A stretch of DNA of 64,000 bases, taken from Enterobacter sp. C2 (GTDB taxonomy: Bacteria > Pseudomonadota > Gammaproteobacteria > Enterobacterales > Enterobacteriaceae). Where the stretch lies: contig NZ_CP082269.1 of the NCBI RefSeq assembly GCF_019880405.1, positions 3,286,001 through 3,350,000 on the forward strand, given 5' to 3'. Below the pieces are notes generated by a model. It saw only the letters and a list, made by a program, of their open reading frames with translations. It had not been told where the DNA came from and searched no databases. Numbering within the stretch: the stretch's first letter is position 1; every line of letters starts with the position of its first letter. Both the position numbers and the translations under genes were made by a program. Positions 38,830 through 48,845 of the stretch are shown here, piece after piece.

Positions 38830-38960
38830 ACGGTATCTCCTGAGCAGCTCAAATAGAATACTATTATAAGCAAATACCGCCACGCTGTCTGCGCGAACTT
38901 ATAGATGAAGTACCCTGCCCAGGTCGCTCTCCCGCGTTCTGGGCAAGGCGCTAAACGGCG

Positions 38961-39395
38961 TCAGGCAACGCTGGCGATAAGGCCTTTGTCTACCTCTGCA
39001 CGGCTGATGGCGCCGGTATCGTAGTGAAACACGGTCAGCACACGGCCGTTGCTCAGATCCTGTACCAGCGCCGGGGCGATGCGGAAGCTGGCCGCCAGTT
39101 CGTCACGTCCCAGTCCCGGACGGCGCTTGCGGCGTTCGACGCGGAAACGGATCTGGTTATATTTGGCCCAGCCAATCAGCACTGCCGCGTTGATCAGGGC
39201 AACCATCAGGTAGATCGTCACCGTGTTCACGGTGGAGAACAGCGGGCCAAAACCAATAAACGGCGCGTTGGCCAGCATGTTAATCAGCCCCGCATAGACC
39301 AGGTAGGAGAACCCGGTCCAGGCAATCAGCGTCAGGGCCACGTCAAAAATACGCGGCATAATACGCAGTTCAGTAAAAATCAGCGGTTGTTTCAT
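38961..39395 (-). CDS. pgaD: PgaD, poly-N-acetylglucosamine synthesis membrane subunit
   Basis: PgaD partners PgaC in the inner membrane to form the poly-beta-1,6-N-acetylglucosamine synthase and is part of the c-di-GMP control of the complex. The 144 residues have two hydrophobic helices ([16 protein letters not shown] and [17 protein letters not shown]) and a positively charged tail (RRKRRPG). It is the last gene of pgaABCD, overlapping pgaC by 4 bases. Confidence 0.93.
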   Translation of the reverse strand: MKQPLIFTELRIMPRIFDVALTLIAWTGFSYLVYAGLINMLANAPFIGFGPLFSTVNTVTIYLMVALINAAVLIGWAKYNQIRFRVERRKRRPGLGRDELAASFRIAPALVQDLSNGRVLTVFHYDTGAISRAEVDKGLIASVA

Positions 39396-40726
39396 GGATC
39401 ATTTCTTCCTATACCACGGTCAGGACTTACCCAGCGCGCTCTGCTGCGCTTGCGCATCAGCATCACTTTGGGGAAGGCGACCAACGTTGTGAACAAACTC
39501 AACATCCAATAAACCACCGGGAACCAAATGATCCAGAAGAGCGACGCGCCGATACCTTGCTCATAGCGTCGTTCAATAATCAAACTCACCAAAAACTGCA
39601 GGAGACAAACCACGCCGAGCATCAGCCCGGTAAAAGCCGGTGGGAACAGGTGTTGTACATGGAGCGAATCAGGCATGGGGATAACCAGCCCAACAAGGAA
39701 CAGCAGGATCGTGACCGCATAGGCAAAGGCCCAAGCGGTAGAGAGGCAAAACTCGAGGAATAACGGCCACATACGGCGATATTCCCATGCCCAAAGACGA
39801 CGCATATTAACAATAAAGACTTCTGCCCCACCCTGGGCCCAGCGCAGGCGCTGTTTCCATAACCCTTTCATCGTCTCTGGCATCAGGATCCAGCAGAGCG
39901 CGCGCGGCTCGTAGAACACTGTCCAGTGACGCAGCTGCAGCTTCCAGCTGATATCAATGTCTTCCGTGATCATATCCGGGCTCCAGTAGCCCACTTCCGA
40001 CAGCGCGCGGCGGCGGAAAGCGGCAATGACGCCGGAGACGGTAAACACCTGGCCATAGACACGCTGGGTGCGCTTGATCAGGCCGATGATGGAGGAGAAC
40101 TCGCCAACCTGCACGCGCCCCACCAGCGTGGAGCGGGTGCGGATCCGCGGGTTGCCGGTTACCGCCCCAACGCGAGGGTACTGCAGCAGCGGTGCCACCA
40201 GGTAGGCCGCCGCATCGCGATCCAGCAGGGCATCGCCATCGATGCAGACCAGGAAGTCACTCCGCGCCGAGGCCGCGCCGGTCTGCAACGCCACCGCTTT
40301 GCCCTGGTTCTCTGCCAGATGGATCACCCGCAGACGCGGATACTCAATGGCCAGCTGGTCCAGCACCTCGCCGGTGTTGTCCTTTGAGCCGTCGTTGATG
40401 GCGATCACCTCGATATTTTCATAGCGCTGGGCCAGCGCCGCCTCGATGGTCTCCCGCGCATTCAGCCCCTCGTTATAGCAAGGTATCAAGATGGAAATGA
40501 GCGGGTTCCCCTCCAGTTCCGGCGGCGGCGTGTTTGGCCCCCAGGGCCAGTGACGCTCCCGATGGAACCAGAAGTAGAGCCCGCCGCTGATCCATAATGC
40601 GGACATAAACAGCGGCCAGAAGAAGACGAAGTTCAGGATCATGTCGCCGGTGAAAATTGCCGCGACCCCCAGCGGGAAGCTGAACATCAGGCACAGTATG
40701 AGAAACGCTACAATGCGATCGGTCAT
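39392..40726 (-). CDS. pgaC: PgaC, poly-N-acetylglucosamine glycosyltransferase
   Basis: PgaC polymerises UDP-GlcNAc to the biofilm polysaccharide at the inner membrane. The 444 residues contain the family 2 glycosyltransferase motifs: [11 protein letters not shown], the substrate-binding DGDALLD, the catalytic TEDIDISWK and QRLRWAQGG. Helices at the N-terminus and C-terminus form the channel. It overlaps pgaB and pgaD by 4 bases each. The length matches E. coli PgaC. Confidence 0.96.
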   Translation of the reverse strand: MTDRIVAFLILCLMFSFPLGVAAIFTGDMILNFVFFWPLFMSALWISGGLYFWFHRERHWPWGPNTPPPELEGNPLISILIPCYNEGLNARETIEAALAQRYENIEVIAINDGSKDNTGEVLDQLAIEYPRLRVIHLAENQGKAVALQTGAASARSDFLVCIDGDALLDRDAAAYLVAPLLQYPRVGAVTGNPRIRTRSTLVGRVQVGEFSSIIGLIKRTQRVYGQVFTVSGVIAAFRRRALSEVGYWSPDMITEDIDISWKLQLRHWTVFYEPRALCWILMPETMKGLWKQRLRWAQGGAEVFIVNMRRLWAWEYRRMWPLFLEFCLSTAWAFAYAVTILLFLVGLVIPMPDSLHVQHLFPPAFTGLMLGVVCLLQFLVSLIIERRYEQGIGASLFWIIWFPVVYWMLSLFTTLVAFPKVMLMRKRSRARWVSPDRGIGRNDP

Positions 40727-42738
40727 TTTTGCGGATACCAGTATGATGAGAAGGCAGAGCGGATCTCAGACATCTCGGGTTGATCGTTAAGGAAATCGTC
40801 AGGGTAGTAGCCATAGCTGTCTGCACCGCTCAGCTTGAGCTGGCGCATCCACTCGGTCATCTGTTTCCCACTGATATCTTTCTCTTTCGCATCAGCACGC
40901 CAGTCCTGCGCCTGCAGTTCAAAGACGGTTTTATCTAGCGCACCGGGCCGCTGGCCCACGATTTTCACCATTCTGTCCAGCCACGCTTTGTCCTCACCCT
41001 CTGGCACGCCCTCCATCCACGGCATGGCCATTGGCGCGGTCCAGTCGTAGGTGGCCAGGAAGTCGTCGAGGTTCTGGGCAAACCAGGCTTCGCTCTCTGG
41101 CTCCATGATCGGCGGAGCGTAGATATTGCGGGCCGTTTCTACCTGCGGCCCGCGAATGGCGCGTACCGACGCGGTGAGATCGCGGGTAAAGTCGATCAGC
41201 GTCTTACTCTTGAAGCGCGTCCAGCGTTTAAAGGTCTCCGGGTTGCTGCGGATCTCCTCGATGCTACCCGGGAAGCCTGCCGCTTTGTAAGCACGCAGTG
41301 CATCCGGCGAGGCGTCCTCGAAATCGCTCAGGAAGGCGTCATCGTGGAACAGTACGCCGTTGAAAGCGGCCCCTTTCGCCAGATCTTCGTAGATGTCGGT
41401 GATACGCCTGCGCGCCTCCGGGTTCCACGGCGAGAGACGCACGTACTGCTTGCGCTCTACCATGCTGCGCTTCGTATCCGGGTTCCAGGCCGTGACGCGC
41501 GGCAGCGGATCGTCCATCTGGAAAGCCAGTACCGGCATCCAGGCGTAGACGTTCACCCCGCCGCGGCTCTGTAACTGCCAGGCGATAAAGTTGAACAGAT
41601 CGGCGCGCATCGGCAGCCAGCGGTTCGGGAAGTAGAGTTCGCGGATATTGCCGTCGCCCTCGGGATCGGCGTACGCCTGCAGGAAGACATGGGAGATCTT
41701 CATGTCGTACACCCGCTGGATCAGCATGTCGATGTTACGCCGCTGCTGGGCCGGATCCTTGTCATAGACGTAGTCCAGGTCGATATGCATTACGCGCATG
41801 TTCTGCTTCTCACGCACCTGGGCAACCTGGCTGGCAAAGGTTTTCAGCGACGGGTTGTTGGTGATCAGGATGCGCGGAATATCTTCCAGGTTTGCGGCGT
41901 TAGCCAGACCCTGATTAAGGGTAAAGGCCATCCGATAGCCATGCTGATGGATCAGCTTCAGCGACGTACCGTTTGCCGCCCCGTAGGGCCAGACCCAGGC
42001 GCGTGGCGCTTTGCCGGTGACCTCGGTGATTTTTTTGGTCACTAGATCCAGGTCCTTGTTGATGCGCGCCTCATACTCCTCGTCGGTTTCATACTTGCCG
42101 GTGGCCTTGATATAGGCACGGTTGGCAATGGCTGGCTCCTTGCTGCCCTGCGGGTTTGCCTGGATGCCGTAGTGGGACGCCCAGGTGTGTGCCCCCACTT
42201 CAACCAGCGGTGACTCGCCCATCTCCTTGACCATCTGCCAGGTCGCGAACTTGTCACGCGCCGTTTTTAAGCCGCCGAAGTCGATTGGCTGGTTGGCGGG
42301 TGTATCCACCCAGCTGCCAACCGGGGCCCAGACCGCAGGCCAGTTGTAGGCTTTGAGGATCGGCCAGACGCGGGTGTAGAAGCTGCTGTAGCCATCGTCA
42401 AAGGTCAGCATTACCGCCTTTTCCGGCAGCGTGATTTTACCGTCATGAGCATCCAGCACCTGCTGCGCGGAAACCGGTTTATAGCCATTGTCACGCAACC
42501 AGGCGATCTGATCGTTTAATGCGCTGGTGCGCACCGAGAGGTAGCGCTGGTCCGCAGCGCCATCCTCAACGTCGTGATACCCCAGTACCAGAAAACTGTT
42601 TTTTGGCCAGGCGCTGTCCGCGTTCAGCGGCGGTCTGGCAGAAGGTGGAAGATAACCCGGCTTCTCAGCACTGCTACAGGCGGTGATGAGCATCCATCCG
42701 GCGATGAGTGTTGCGGCTCGCAGCCATTTCTTAAACAT
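40723..42738 (-). CDS. pgaB: PgaB, poly-N-acetylglucosamine deacetylase lipoprotein
   Basis: PgaB partly deacetylates the polymer in the periplasm before export. The 671 residues start with a lipoprotein signal whose lipidated cysteine is C21 in LITACSS. A polysaccharide deacetylase domain ([13 protein letters not shown] with the metal-binding aspartates) is followed by a C-terminal glycoside-hydrolase-like carbohydrate-binding domain. It sits between pgaA and pgaC in the operon, 10 bases after pgaA. Confidence 0.95.
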   Translation of the reverse strand: MFKKWLRAATLIAGWMLITACSSAEKPGYLPPSARPPLNADSAWPKNSFLVLGYHDVEDGAADQRYLSVRTSALNDQIAWLRDNGYKPVSAQQVLDAHDGKITLPEKAVMLTFDDGYSSFYTRVWPILKAYNWPAVWAPVGSWVDTPANQPIDFGGLKTARDKFATWQMVKEMGESPLVEVGAHTWASHYGIQANPQGSKEPAIANRAYIKATGKYETDEEYEARINKDLDLVTKKITEVTGKAPRAWVWPYGAANGTSLKLIHQHGYRMAFTLNQGLANAANLEDIPRILITNNPSLKTFASQVAQVREKQNMRVMHIDLDYVYDKDPAQQRRNIDMLIQRVYDMKISHVFLQAYADPEGDGNIRELYFPNRWLPMRADLFNFIAWQLQSRGGVNVYAWMPVLAFQMDDPLPRVTAWNPDTKRSMVERKQYVRLSPWNPEARRRITDIYEDLAKGAAFNGVLFHDDAFLSDFEDASPDALRAYKAAGFPGSIEEIRSNPETFKRWTRFKSKTLIDFTRDLTASVRAIRGPQVETARNIYAPPIMEPESEAWFAQNLDDFLATYDWTAPMAMPWMEGVPEGEDKAWLDRMVKIVGQRPGALDKTVFELQAQDWRADAKEKDISGKQMTEWMRQLKLSGADSYGYYPDDFLNDQPEMSEIRSAFSSYWYPQK

Positions 42739-42747
42739 GACCTGTCC

Positions 42748-45210
42748 TCAGAACCTGACATTCAAATCAAATGCGAGGGAGATATTCCGCTCACGCTTAC
42801 CATCGTAGGGACGTTTATCCCAGGTCAGCATCAATCCGCCTTCCACGACGTTGTTCCACTGAACCCGTTGTCCATACCCAAACTGATTTATTGCCCCGAC
42901 GCTGTGGCCTTTCTGCCAGTAGGCCCCTGCCCCAGCGGCAATCTCCTGCTTCCATATCGTGTCGTAGTGTTGATACATCACATGCTCAGCGGTCAGCGCT
43001 GGCACCACAGAGAGATCGCGTTTCGGGTTGTAGTAGTAGACATCCTCCTTGGTGTTCGTACTGCCGCTAATGCCCGGCGTGAAGTCGAGGGTAAAGCGCG
43101 GGGTGGTCCACAGTCGCTCTTTGCCGCTCAGGCCGTATTCGATGCGATCGTTATCATCAGAGAAGTGCGAGGCAGCAAACGAGAGCTGATACTCCCGGCG
43201 CTCGGTCTGGTGCCAGCGCAGATAGAGATCGCCGCTGTTGGCATAGACCTTGTTGCGCAGGGCACGCAGCGGGGTATTACGCGACAGCCGCTCCGCAGAG
43301 CCGCCCAGCCGCCAGTTGTCGTTGAAGTCATGCCACGCCGACAGACGACCGCCGGTCTTCTGCCCGTCGCCGTAGTTACGCGTCGATACCTCCATTTCGG
43401 CCCAGTAGTCCCGCGCCGTCCATTCGGTACCGACGCCGAGATCGCGGTTGATCCCCTTGCCCTCTTCAAATTCGCCGCTGGCGAAGTTGTAGGCCGTAAA
43501 GAGCCGCCAGTTGTCCGCGATCGGCGGGCTATAGAGCGCCGCGTTAAAGATGAAGTCGTGCTGGCCGCTGACCGGGCTATCAGAGGAGATCCCCTGTGAA
43601 CCGTTGATCCGCAGCTCGCTCTTGTGGTGCACCTCACGAGCGCGGGCGAGGCGCAGGGAGGATTCATCATCCGGGCTGCGGGCGATGACGTCGTTGGTCA
43701 GCTCGTCCGCCTGCCGCCACTCCTGCAACTCAAGGGCGTTCCAGGCCTGCAGCTTCTCCAGCTCAAGGTTGCTTGGCTCGATGACCTCAGCCAGCTTCAG
43801 CTCGCGTTCGGCCTGGCGTGGCAGGCCACGGGCGAGCAGCACCGAGGCGTAGGTAATGCGCAGCGCCTGGTTGCCGGAGCCGGTACGCGCCAGCCACTCT
43901 GCGTGCTTCTCGGCCTCGGGCAGGTTGTTGGTCTCAATCTCATACTGGGTGAGCAGACTCTGGCCCAGCAGCCAGCTATCGTTAGGCTGCGGCACAGGGG
44001 AACCCAAAACCCGCATCAGGTAGGGGCTCTTTTTAACCAGATCGTCGACCTGGCGCTTCGCTGCCGGGTAGTTGCCGCTGTCGATGTGGGCATAGAAGAG
44101 ATCCTGCTCATCATCTTCGGTCAGCGGCGTCGCCGGGATCGGGCCGTTGGGGTAGTAGATCGCCATTAGCATCTCTTCGGCTTTCTGCGGATCCTTCTCC
44201 GCCAGGTAGGCGGAGGCCACCCAGCGCCTGGCGTAGTCCGGGATCGGCTGACCATCGGCGGAGAGCGACTCATACTCCTTCACGGTCTCTTTGGTACGCT
44301 TGCGGATCACCAGCGCGCCCAGCCGGTCAATACGGGCGCGGCGCATGTCGGCCTGCGCCGAGGGATCGTCCTTCCAGGCGATCAGCAGCGCGTCGTAGCG
44401 GGCGATGGCTTTATCGGCGACGAGGAAACGCTCCTCTTCGTTACGGGTAGGGGTAAACGCTGAGCGCACGGTCTGGGCAACCGCGTCCAGCTCCAGCCGC
44501 CGCTCAAGGGGGCCCGAAGCCACAGAGGGCGGGGTCAGATCCAGCGCCGGACCGGCAATACGGTTGGCTGAGAGCACCGCCAGCTTGGTGGACTGGACAC
44601 TTTTGTTCTGCGGATCCAGCGCCTCGGCGCGGCTGGTCGCCAGCAGCGCATCCCAGTTTTTACCCTGCGAATGGTAGACGTAGGCTACCAGCGCATCACG
44701 CTCGGCACCCGGCTCCTCCGCTGCCCATTTGTTGGCTTCGGTGATCGCCTGCTCGTTACGGCGGGCGTCGGCCAGGGTCATGATCCAGCCGGTACGTGCA
44801 TCAGCACTCTTTGGATCGTCCTTGAGGACGTTCTCCCAGACAGCCAGCGAGGCATTCCAATTTTTCTGGTTACGCAGCGCGCGGGCGACAGCGATTCGCC
44901 CACGCGGCGGAATCTGAAGGCGATCCTGATAGCGCTGCCAGATACGGACCGTCTCGGCATTGTCATCTGCCCAGGCGGTAACCTGCAGCCAGTCAGCAAC
45001 CTGATCGGGCGTGAGCGGCGTCTGCTGTTCCTGAGCCTTTAAGTAATTTAGCAGCGGCGCTCGCTCCCCTTCGCGCGCCTGCACAATCAGGGCATCGTAT
45101 TCAGGAGAGGCTCCGTACGCGAACGCTGGCAGCATAATACTTGCAGTAAATAAGCACGTGCCGGAACGAAAGCGTTTTACTAAATTTTTACGTCGGTGAA
45201 TGCTGAACAT
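42748..45210 (-). CDS. pgaA: PgaA, outer-membrane exporter of poly-N-acetylglucosamine
   Basis: PgaA exports the polymer through a C-terminal beta barrel and contacts PgaB through an N-terminal TPR superhelix. The 820 residues start with a signal peptide (hydrophobic core FTASIMLPAFAYG), then TPR-like helices to about residue 500, then repeated beta strands ending NISLAFDLNVRF with the terminal phenylalanine typical of outer-membrane barrels. The length is close to E. coli (807). It is the first gene of the operon; AAGGA sits 10 bases before the ATG. Confidence 0.95.
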   Translation of the reverse strand: MFSIHRRKNLVKRFRSGTCLFTASIMLPAFAYGASPEYDALIVQAREGERAPLLNYLKAQEQQTPLTPDQVADWLQVTAWADDNAETVRIWQRYQDRLQIPPRGRIAVARALRNQKNWNASLAVWENVLKDDPKSADARTGWIMTLADARRNEQAITEANKWAAEEPGAERDALVAYVYHSQGKNWDALLATSRAEALDPQNKSVQSTKLAVLSANRIAGPALDLTPPSVASGPLERRLELDAVAQTVRSAFTPTRNEEERFLVADKAIARYDALLIAWKDDPSAQADMRRARIDRLGALVIRKRTKETVKEYESLSADGQPIPDYARRWVASAYLAEKDPQKAEEMLMAIYYPNGPIPATPLTEDDEQDLFYAHIDSGNYPAAKRQVDDLVKKSPYLMRVLGSPVPQPNDSWLLGQSLLTQYEIETNNLPEAEKHAEWLARTGSGNQALRITYASVLLARGLPRQAERELKLAEVIEPSNLELEKLQAWNALELQEWRQADELTNDVIARSPDDESSLRLARAREVHHKSELRINGSQGISSDSPVSGQHDFIFNAALYSPPIADNWRLFTAYNFASGEFEEGKGINRDLGVGTEWTARDYWAEMEVSTRNYGDGQKTGGRLSAWHDFNDNWRLGGSAERLSRNTPLRALRNKVYANSGDLYLRWHQTERREYQLSFAASHFSDDNDRIEYGLSGKERLWTTPRFTLDFTPGISGSTNTKEDVYYYNPKRDLSVVPALTAEHVMYQHYDTIWKQEIAAGAGAYWQKGHSVGAINQFGYGQRVQWNNVVEGGLMLTWDKRPYDGKRERNISLAFDLNVRF

Positions 45211-45607
45211 AGCTGTGCTGTCCTTATTTCCTTATGCCGGAATAAATAAGCATTATCATTAATATGGTGCTGCAATATGCGAGGGGCATCCCCGCGCATC
45301 ACGGTAATTTATTAGCTTTCACGAAAAGTTAATTTAAATTACTACTTTCTTCGTATTTCAATGGCTTCCAGAGTGTATTAAGGCACGTTTTAATAATAAG
45401 ATCTCGATGTGTGCAAACGTTAGCAGTGGAATATTTATTTTGCCATCACTGTTAAACAAGTCACGTTAAAAAGAAAATTTTAACACCACTTTTTCTAATA
45501 CTTTTGGCGTTTAATATCGTCAAAAAGCAAAAAGCAGCCGCGCAATGGTAATTTTATCTGTGCAGGTAAAAGTTGACTTATTTTATAAAAAGGGTACTTT
45601 TCAGGAC
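45211..45607. promoter_or_regulatory. Divergent pgaA and glxA-like regulatory region (about 400 bases without a gene)
   Basis: This AT-rich interval should hold the long pgaA leader, the pgaA promoter and the promoter of the divergent regulator. Near pgaA the minus-strand RNA has two AAGGA runs (at 45221-45225 and about 45229-45233), the sort of GGA sites that CsrA uses to block E. coli pgaA translation. A GC-rich hairpin (GCG-GGGG/CCCC-CGC arms, 45279-45296) interrupts the AT-rich sequence. The rest shows no ORF with a ribosome site. NhaR and CsrA control is known in E. coli; here it is only inferred. Confidence 0.55.
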
Positions 45608-46588
45608 ATGAAGACGTTTCTTATTATTGTCCCTGATGGCGGTATGTTATTTGAGGCCGCCGGTATCGCCGATATTCTGATGCACGCTAACCGCCTGCAT
45701 CTGGAAGCGTTGTCCTCTGCCCGCTATCGGATAGACATCGCCACCACTCAGCCCCACCAGGTCATTCATGGTCAGTCGGGGTTAAATCTGCTGGCGGATT
45801 TCAGGCTGGTGGATCTCGATTATACCGAGCCGCGGGATACCATCATGGTCACTGGCAAGGGCATGAACGAGCAGGAGAACAGCGCGGTTGTTGACTGGCT
45901 GCGTCTTGCCGCTCCTCATGCGCGTCGGGTGGTCTCTATCTGCGGCGGTGCGCTGTTGCTGGCGCAGGCGGGCCTGCTTGATGGTCGCCGGGCTACGACC
46001 CACTGGCGGCGGCTGGAGGAGATGCAGTCCCACTATCCGCTGGTGAAGGTGGAAGGCGGGCCGCTCTATATTCAGGATGGCCATATCTGGACCTCTGCCG
46101 GGGTCAGCTCCGGCTTCGATCTTACGCTGGCGTTGGTGGAAGAGGACTACGGCTTTACCCTGGCCCGCGACGTGGCTCAGGATCTGGTGATGTATCTGCG
46201 TCGTCCCGGCGGACAGATGCAGTTCAGCCGGTTTCAGCTGCTTGATGTCGACGGCTCCGGCCCGATTGGCGACGTGCAGCGCTGGATCCAGCAGAACCTG
46301 ACGGCCGATCTGTCGGTCGAGGCGCTGGCAGACCGGGCGGCAATGAGCCCGCGCAACTTTACCCGCGTCTTTACCCGCGAAACCGGAACCACCCCTGCAC
46401 GCTATGTCGCAGAGGCGCGTCTGGCCGCCGCCAGAGACCGTCTTGAGCAGACCATGGATACGCTGGAGCGCGTGGCGGTAGCCACCGGTTTTGGTAGCAG
46501 CATTAATCTACGCCGAATTTTCGAGAAGCAGCTCAAGCTCACGCCCGGCGAGTATCGCCAGCGTTTTCACAGCCGCAAGATGGCGTAA
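45608..46588 (+). CDS. GlxA-type AraC regulator (DJ-1/PfpI plus AraC)
   Basis: The 326 residues join a DJ-1/PfpI-like glutamine-amidotransferase domain (about 1-190, with a cysteine in the VVSICGGALLLAQAGLL nucleophile-elbow position) to a C-terminal AraC pair of helix-turn-helix motifs (LSVEALADRAAMSPRNFTRVF and TLERVAVATGFGSSINLRRI). I start at MKTFLIIVPDGG after AGGAC; the frame extends 21 codons upstream without support. It probably controls the neighbouring GAPDH gene or its own promoter. The ligand is unknown. Confidence 0.85.
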   Translation: MKTFLIIVPDGGMLFEAAGIADILMHANRLHLEALSSARYRIDIATTQPHQVIHGQSGLNLLADFRLVDLDYTEPRDTIMVTGKGMNEQENSAVVDWLRLAAPHARRVVSICGGALLLAQAGLLDGRRATTHWRRLEEMQSHYPLVKVEGGPLYIQDGHIWTSAGVSSGFDLTLALVEEDYGFTLARDVAQDLVMYLRRPGGQMQFSRFQLLDVDGSGPIGDVQRWIQQNLTADLSVEALADRAAMSPRNFTRVFTRETGTTPARYVAEARLAAARDRLEQTMDTLERVAVATGFGSSINLRRIFEKQLKLTPGEYRQRFHSRKMA

Positions 46589-46666
46589 AGTGATCCTTTT
46601 TTGTCATTTACGCCATTACGGGCGCGGCCTACTCTGATTCCAGTTACAGCATAACAGGAGTACATC

Positions 46667-47677
46667 ATGGTTAAGGTCGGTATTAATGGCTTCGGCAGGA
46701 TCGGTCGCAACGTGCTTCGTGCCGCGTTAGGTAATGCAGACGTACAGATTGTGGCAATTAACGATCTGACGGACAGCAAAACGCTAGCGCATCTGTTAAA
46801 GCATGACTCATTGCTGGGGACGCTTCCCGTACCGGTGGAAGCAGCAGAAGGTGAACTGAAGGTAGATGGAAAACCCATTAGGGTCTTTTCCGAGCGCGAT
46901 CCAGCGGCTATTCCGTGGTCCAGCGTCGGCGTTGAGATTGTGATTGAGGCCACCGGCTTCTTTACCGATCGCGAAAAAGCCGAGGTGCACATCACCCACG
47001 GCGGCGCTAAGCGGGTGATCATCTCTGCCCCTGGCAAAAACGACGATCTCACTATCGTGCTGGGGGTCAACCACGAGAGCTACGATCCGCAGAAGCACTT
47101 TGTAGTAAGCAACGGCAGCTGCACCACTAACGGCCTGGCTCCTGCCGCTCAGGTGCTGCATCAGCGCTTCGGCATTGAGCATGGCCTGATGAACACCACC
47201 CACGCTTACACCAACAGCCAGGCGCTGCACGATCAGCCGGAGAAAGATCTGCGCGGGGCGCGTGCTGCTGCCCTGTCGATCGTCCCCTACTCCAGCGGCG
47301 CGGCAAAAGCGCTCGGCAAGGTTATTCCTGAACTGGAAGGCCGCCTCACCGGCTACTCGCTGCGCGTGCCGGTCCCGGTGGTGTCGATTGTCGACCTCAC
47401 CGTGACCCTGAAGCGTGACGTGACCGTGGATGAGGTAAACGACGCCTTCCGCCAGGCCGCCGCCGAGGGGCCGTTGCAGGGCATTCTGGGCTACAGCGAC
47501 GAGCCGCTGGTCTCCAGCGACTACCAGGGCGATCCGCGCTCTTCGATTATCGACGGTCTCTCTACGCTGGTCATCGGCGGAAATCTGGTCAAGATCCTCG
47601 CCTGGTACGACAACGAGTGGGGCTTCTCTAATCGTCTGGTCGACCTGGCTAAATTAATGGCCCAGCGCGGTTTATAA
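46667..47677 (+). CDS. Accessory glyceraldehyde-3-phosphate dehydrogenase (type I)
   Basis: A full 336-residue GAPDH with the NAD-binding start VGINGFGRIGRN, the catalytic cysteine in NGSCTTN and C-terminal WYDNEWGFSNR. The residues after the second strand (AINDLTDS) fit NAD rather than NADP use. Sequence stretches such as VPVVSIVDLTVTLKRDVT resemble Bacillus-type GAPDH more than E. coli GapA, so this should be an extra copy beside the housekeeping enzyme. It begins 78 bases after the GlxA-like regulator with AGGAG before the ATG, and ends in a terminator. Confidence 0.92.
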   Translation: MVKVGINGFGRIGRNVLRAALGNADVQIVAINDLTDSKTLAHLLKHDSLLGTLPVPVEAAEGELKVDGKPIRVFSERDPAAIPWSSVGVEIVIEATGFFTDREKAEVHITHGGAKRVIISAPGKNDDLTIVLGVNHESYDPQKHFVVSNGSCTTNGLAPAAQVLHQRFGIEHGLMNTTHAYTNSQALHDQPEKDLRGARAAALSIVPYSSGAAKALGKVIPELEGRLTGYSLRVPVPVVSIVDLTVTLKRDVTVDEVNDAFRQAAAEGPLQGILGYSDEPLVSSDYQGDPRSSIIDGLSTLVIGGNLVKILAWYDNEWGFSNRLVDLAKLMAQRGL

Positions 47678-47700
47678 ATGTTGTAAACACTCTCTACAAA

Positions 47701-47737
47701 AAAAATGCCAGTTACTGGAGAAGTAACTGGCATTTTT
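47701..47737. terminator. Bidirectional terminator after the GAPDH gene
   Basis: AAAAATGCCAGTTACT and its mirror flank five bases. A run of A on one side and of T on the other would terminate transcripts arriving from both directions: the GAPDH gene and the convergent type VI block gene. Confidence 0.9.
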
Positions 47738-47757
47738 AGCTTAATTAAAAGCGTGGC

Positions 47758-48831
47758 TTACGCTGTTTCGATATGAAAAGTTGAAAGGATAATCTCCAGA
47801 CAGCGTTTATTCGCCTCGAAGTGGTAATCGCTATGATTGCGGTGTTTGCCGACCAGCTCTGCGTAGCACCAGATTTTACCTACGCTAAAGATATAGCACT
47901 GGTACATAGCGCGCATTTTTTCCTCGGTGCTGACGAGCTCGCCCTGGCAGGTTGAGAGCGTTTCTCCCAGCGAGGGGCTAAACTCGTTCTTAACCGTGCT
48001 CAGCGCTTCAGTGGTCAGCGTAACGGCAGGTTCATGCTCATGGAAACGCTTGGTGGCAACCATGAAAACATCCTGCGCATTAAACAGCGTCTCCTGCGAA
48101 TAGAAGCACAGATTAATCACGCCGTAGTTGATATCGCCAAAGGTATGCTCAACCACCAGCCGCGTGTCCGACAGCGCCTTAGCCTGCCAGGAGTCCGGGA
48201 TTTTAAAGCCGCTGCTATTTTTATTGCTGAGGCTTACGGTCTTCAACAGTTCCGCCAGGGCCAGATTACTGCGATGCAGCAGATCCCAGTTCACCACCGT
48301 AAAGAACATATCATTTGCCAGCGCCGGATAGTCACGCGCTGCACAGGCCGCTTTAATCAGGAAGTAGTTGCCACCGCCCTCATCAGGGTTGTAGTCCTTC
48401 TGCACGGTAAAGCGTGAGATCACCTCATCCCCGGAGGAGTGGGTTTTAAGCGTCAACACATCGGCAAAGACGCCGCTACCGGCAGGATTGACAATCAGAC
48501 GCTGGTTCAGCACTTTCTCACCCATCAGCTCCAGCTTATTAAACAGCCAGTCCGCCGGGTTCATCTCCCACTCACAGCGCTCGTAAGCGGCCCACACTTC
48601 CATATAGGGCTGGGTATCATTGGTCACGTAGCGGCCAAGGTTAGTCAGACTGACCTCGGCAATGTGCTGCGGGGCCAGCTCTGCCGGCTTGACGCGCTTC
48701 GGCAGGATCACCCAGTACTGAAGCATTTGCTTATCAGTAGAGGTGTAAAGGCACTTCCAGTAGTTCGCCTCAATGTCTTCGTTGCTGGCACTGGAGGCGA
48801 TGGGAAAAGGGTAGTTACTCTCGGTATTCAT
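47758..48831 (-). CDS. Unrecognised protein at the distal end of the type VI cluster
   Basis: A 357-residue soluble protein, not recognised. It is mixed alpha/beta with many aromatic and acidic residues. Its first third (ASNEDIEANYWKCLYTSTDK) and last third (EHTFGDINYGVINLCFYSQE) read like two related repeats of a DcrB/DUF1795-like fold. That would fit a chaperone for an effector such as the PAAR protein nearby. There is no signal peptide or membrane segment. It lies 14 bases after the four-helix gene and may be the last gene of the effector/immunity unit. Confidence 0.4.
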   Translation of the reverse strand: MNTESNYPFPIASSASNEDIEANYWKCLYTSTDKQMLQYWVILPKRVKPAELAPQHIAEVSLTNLGRYVTNDTQPYMEVWAAYERCEWEMNPADWLFNKLELMGEKVLNQRLIVNPAGSGVFADVLTLKTHSSGDEVISRFTVQKDYNPDEGGGNYFLIKAACAARDYPALANDMFFTVVNWDLLHRSNLALAELLKTVSLSNKNSSGFKIPDSWQAKALSDTRLVVEHTFGDINYGVINLCFYSQETLFNAQDVFMVATKRFHEHEPAVTLTTEALSTVKNEFSPSLGETLSTCQGELVSTEEKMRAMYQCYIFSVGKIWCYAELVGKHRNHSDYHFEANKRCLEIILSTFHIETA

Positions 48832-48845
48832 AAAACCTCTTCAAC

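Noticed and set aside
38890-38935. Terminator after pgaD
   Set aside because: A GCCCAG/CTGGGC stem with a long loop is present on this strand, but there is no T-run, so a terminator is not supported.
42574-43599. 341-residue plus-strand frame opposite the pgaB/pgaA junction
   Set aside because: It spans two well-supported genes on the other strand and has no family signature.
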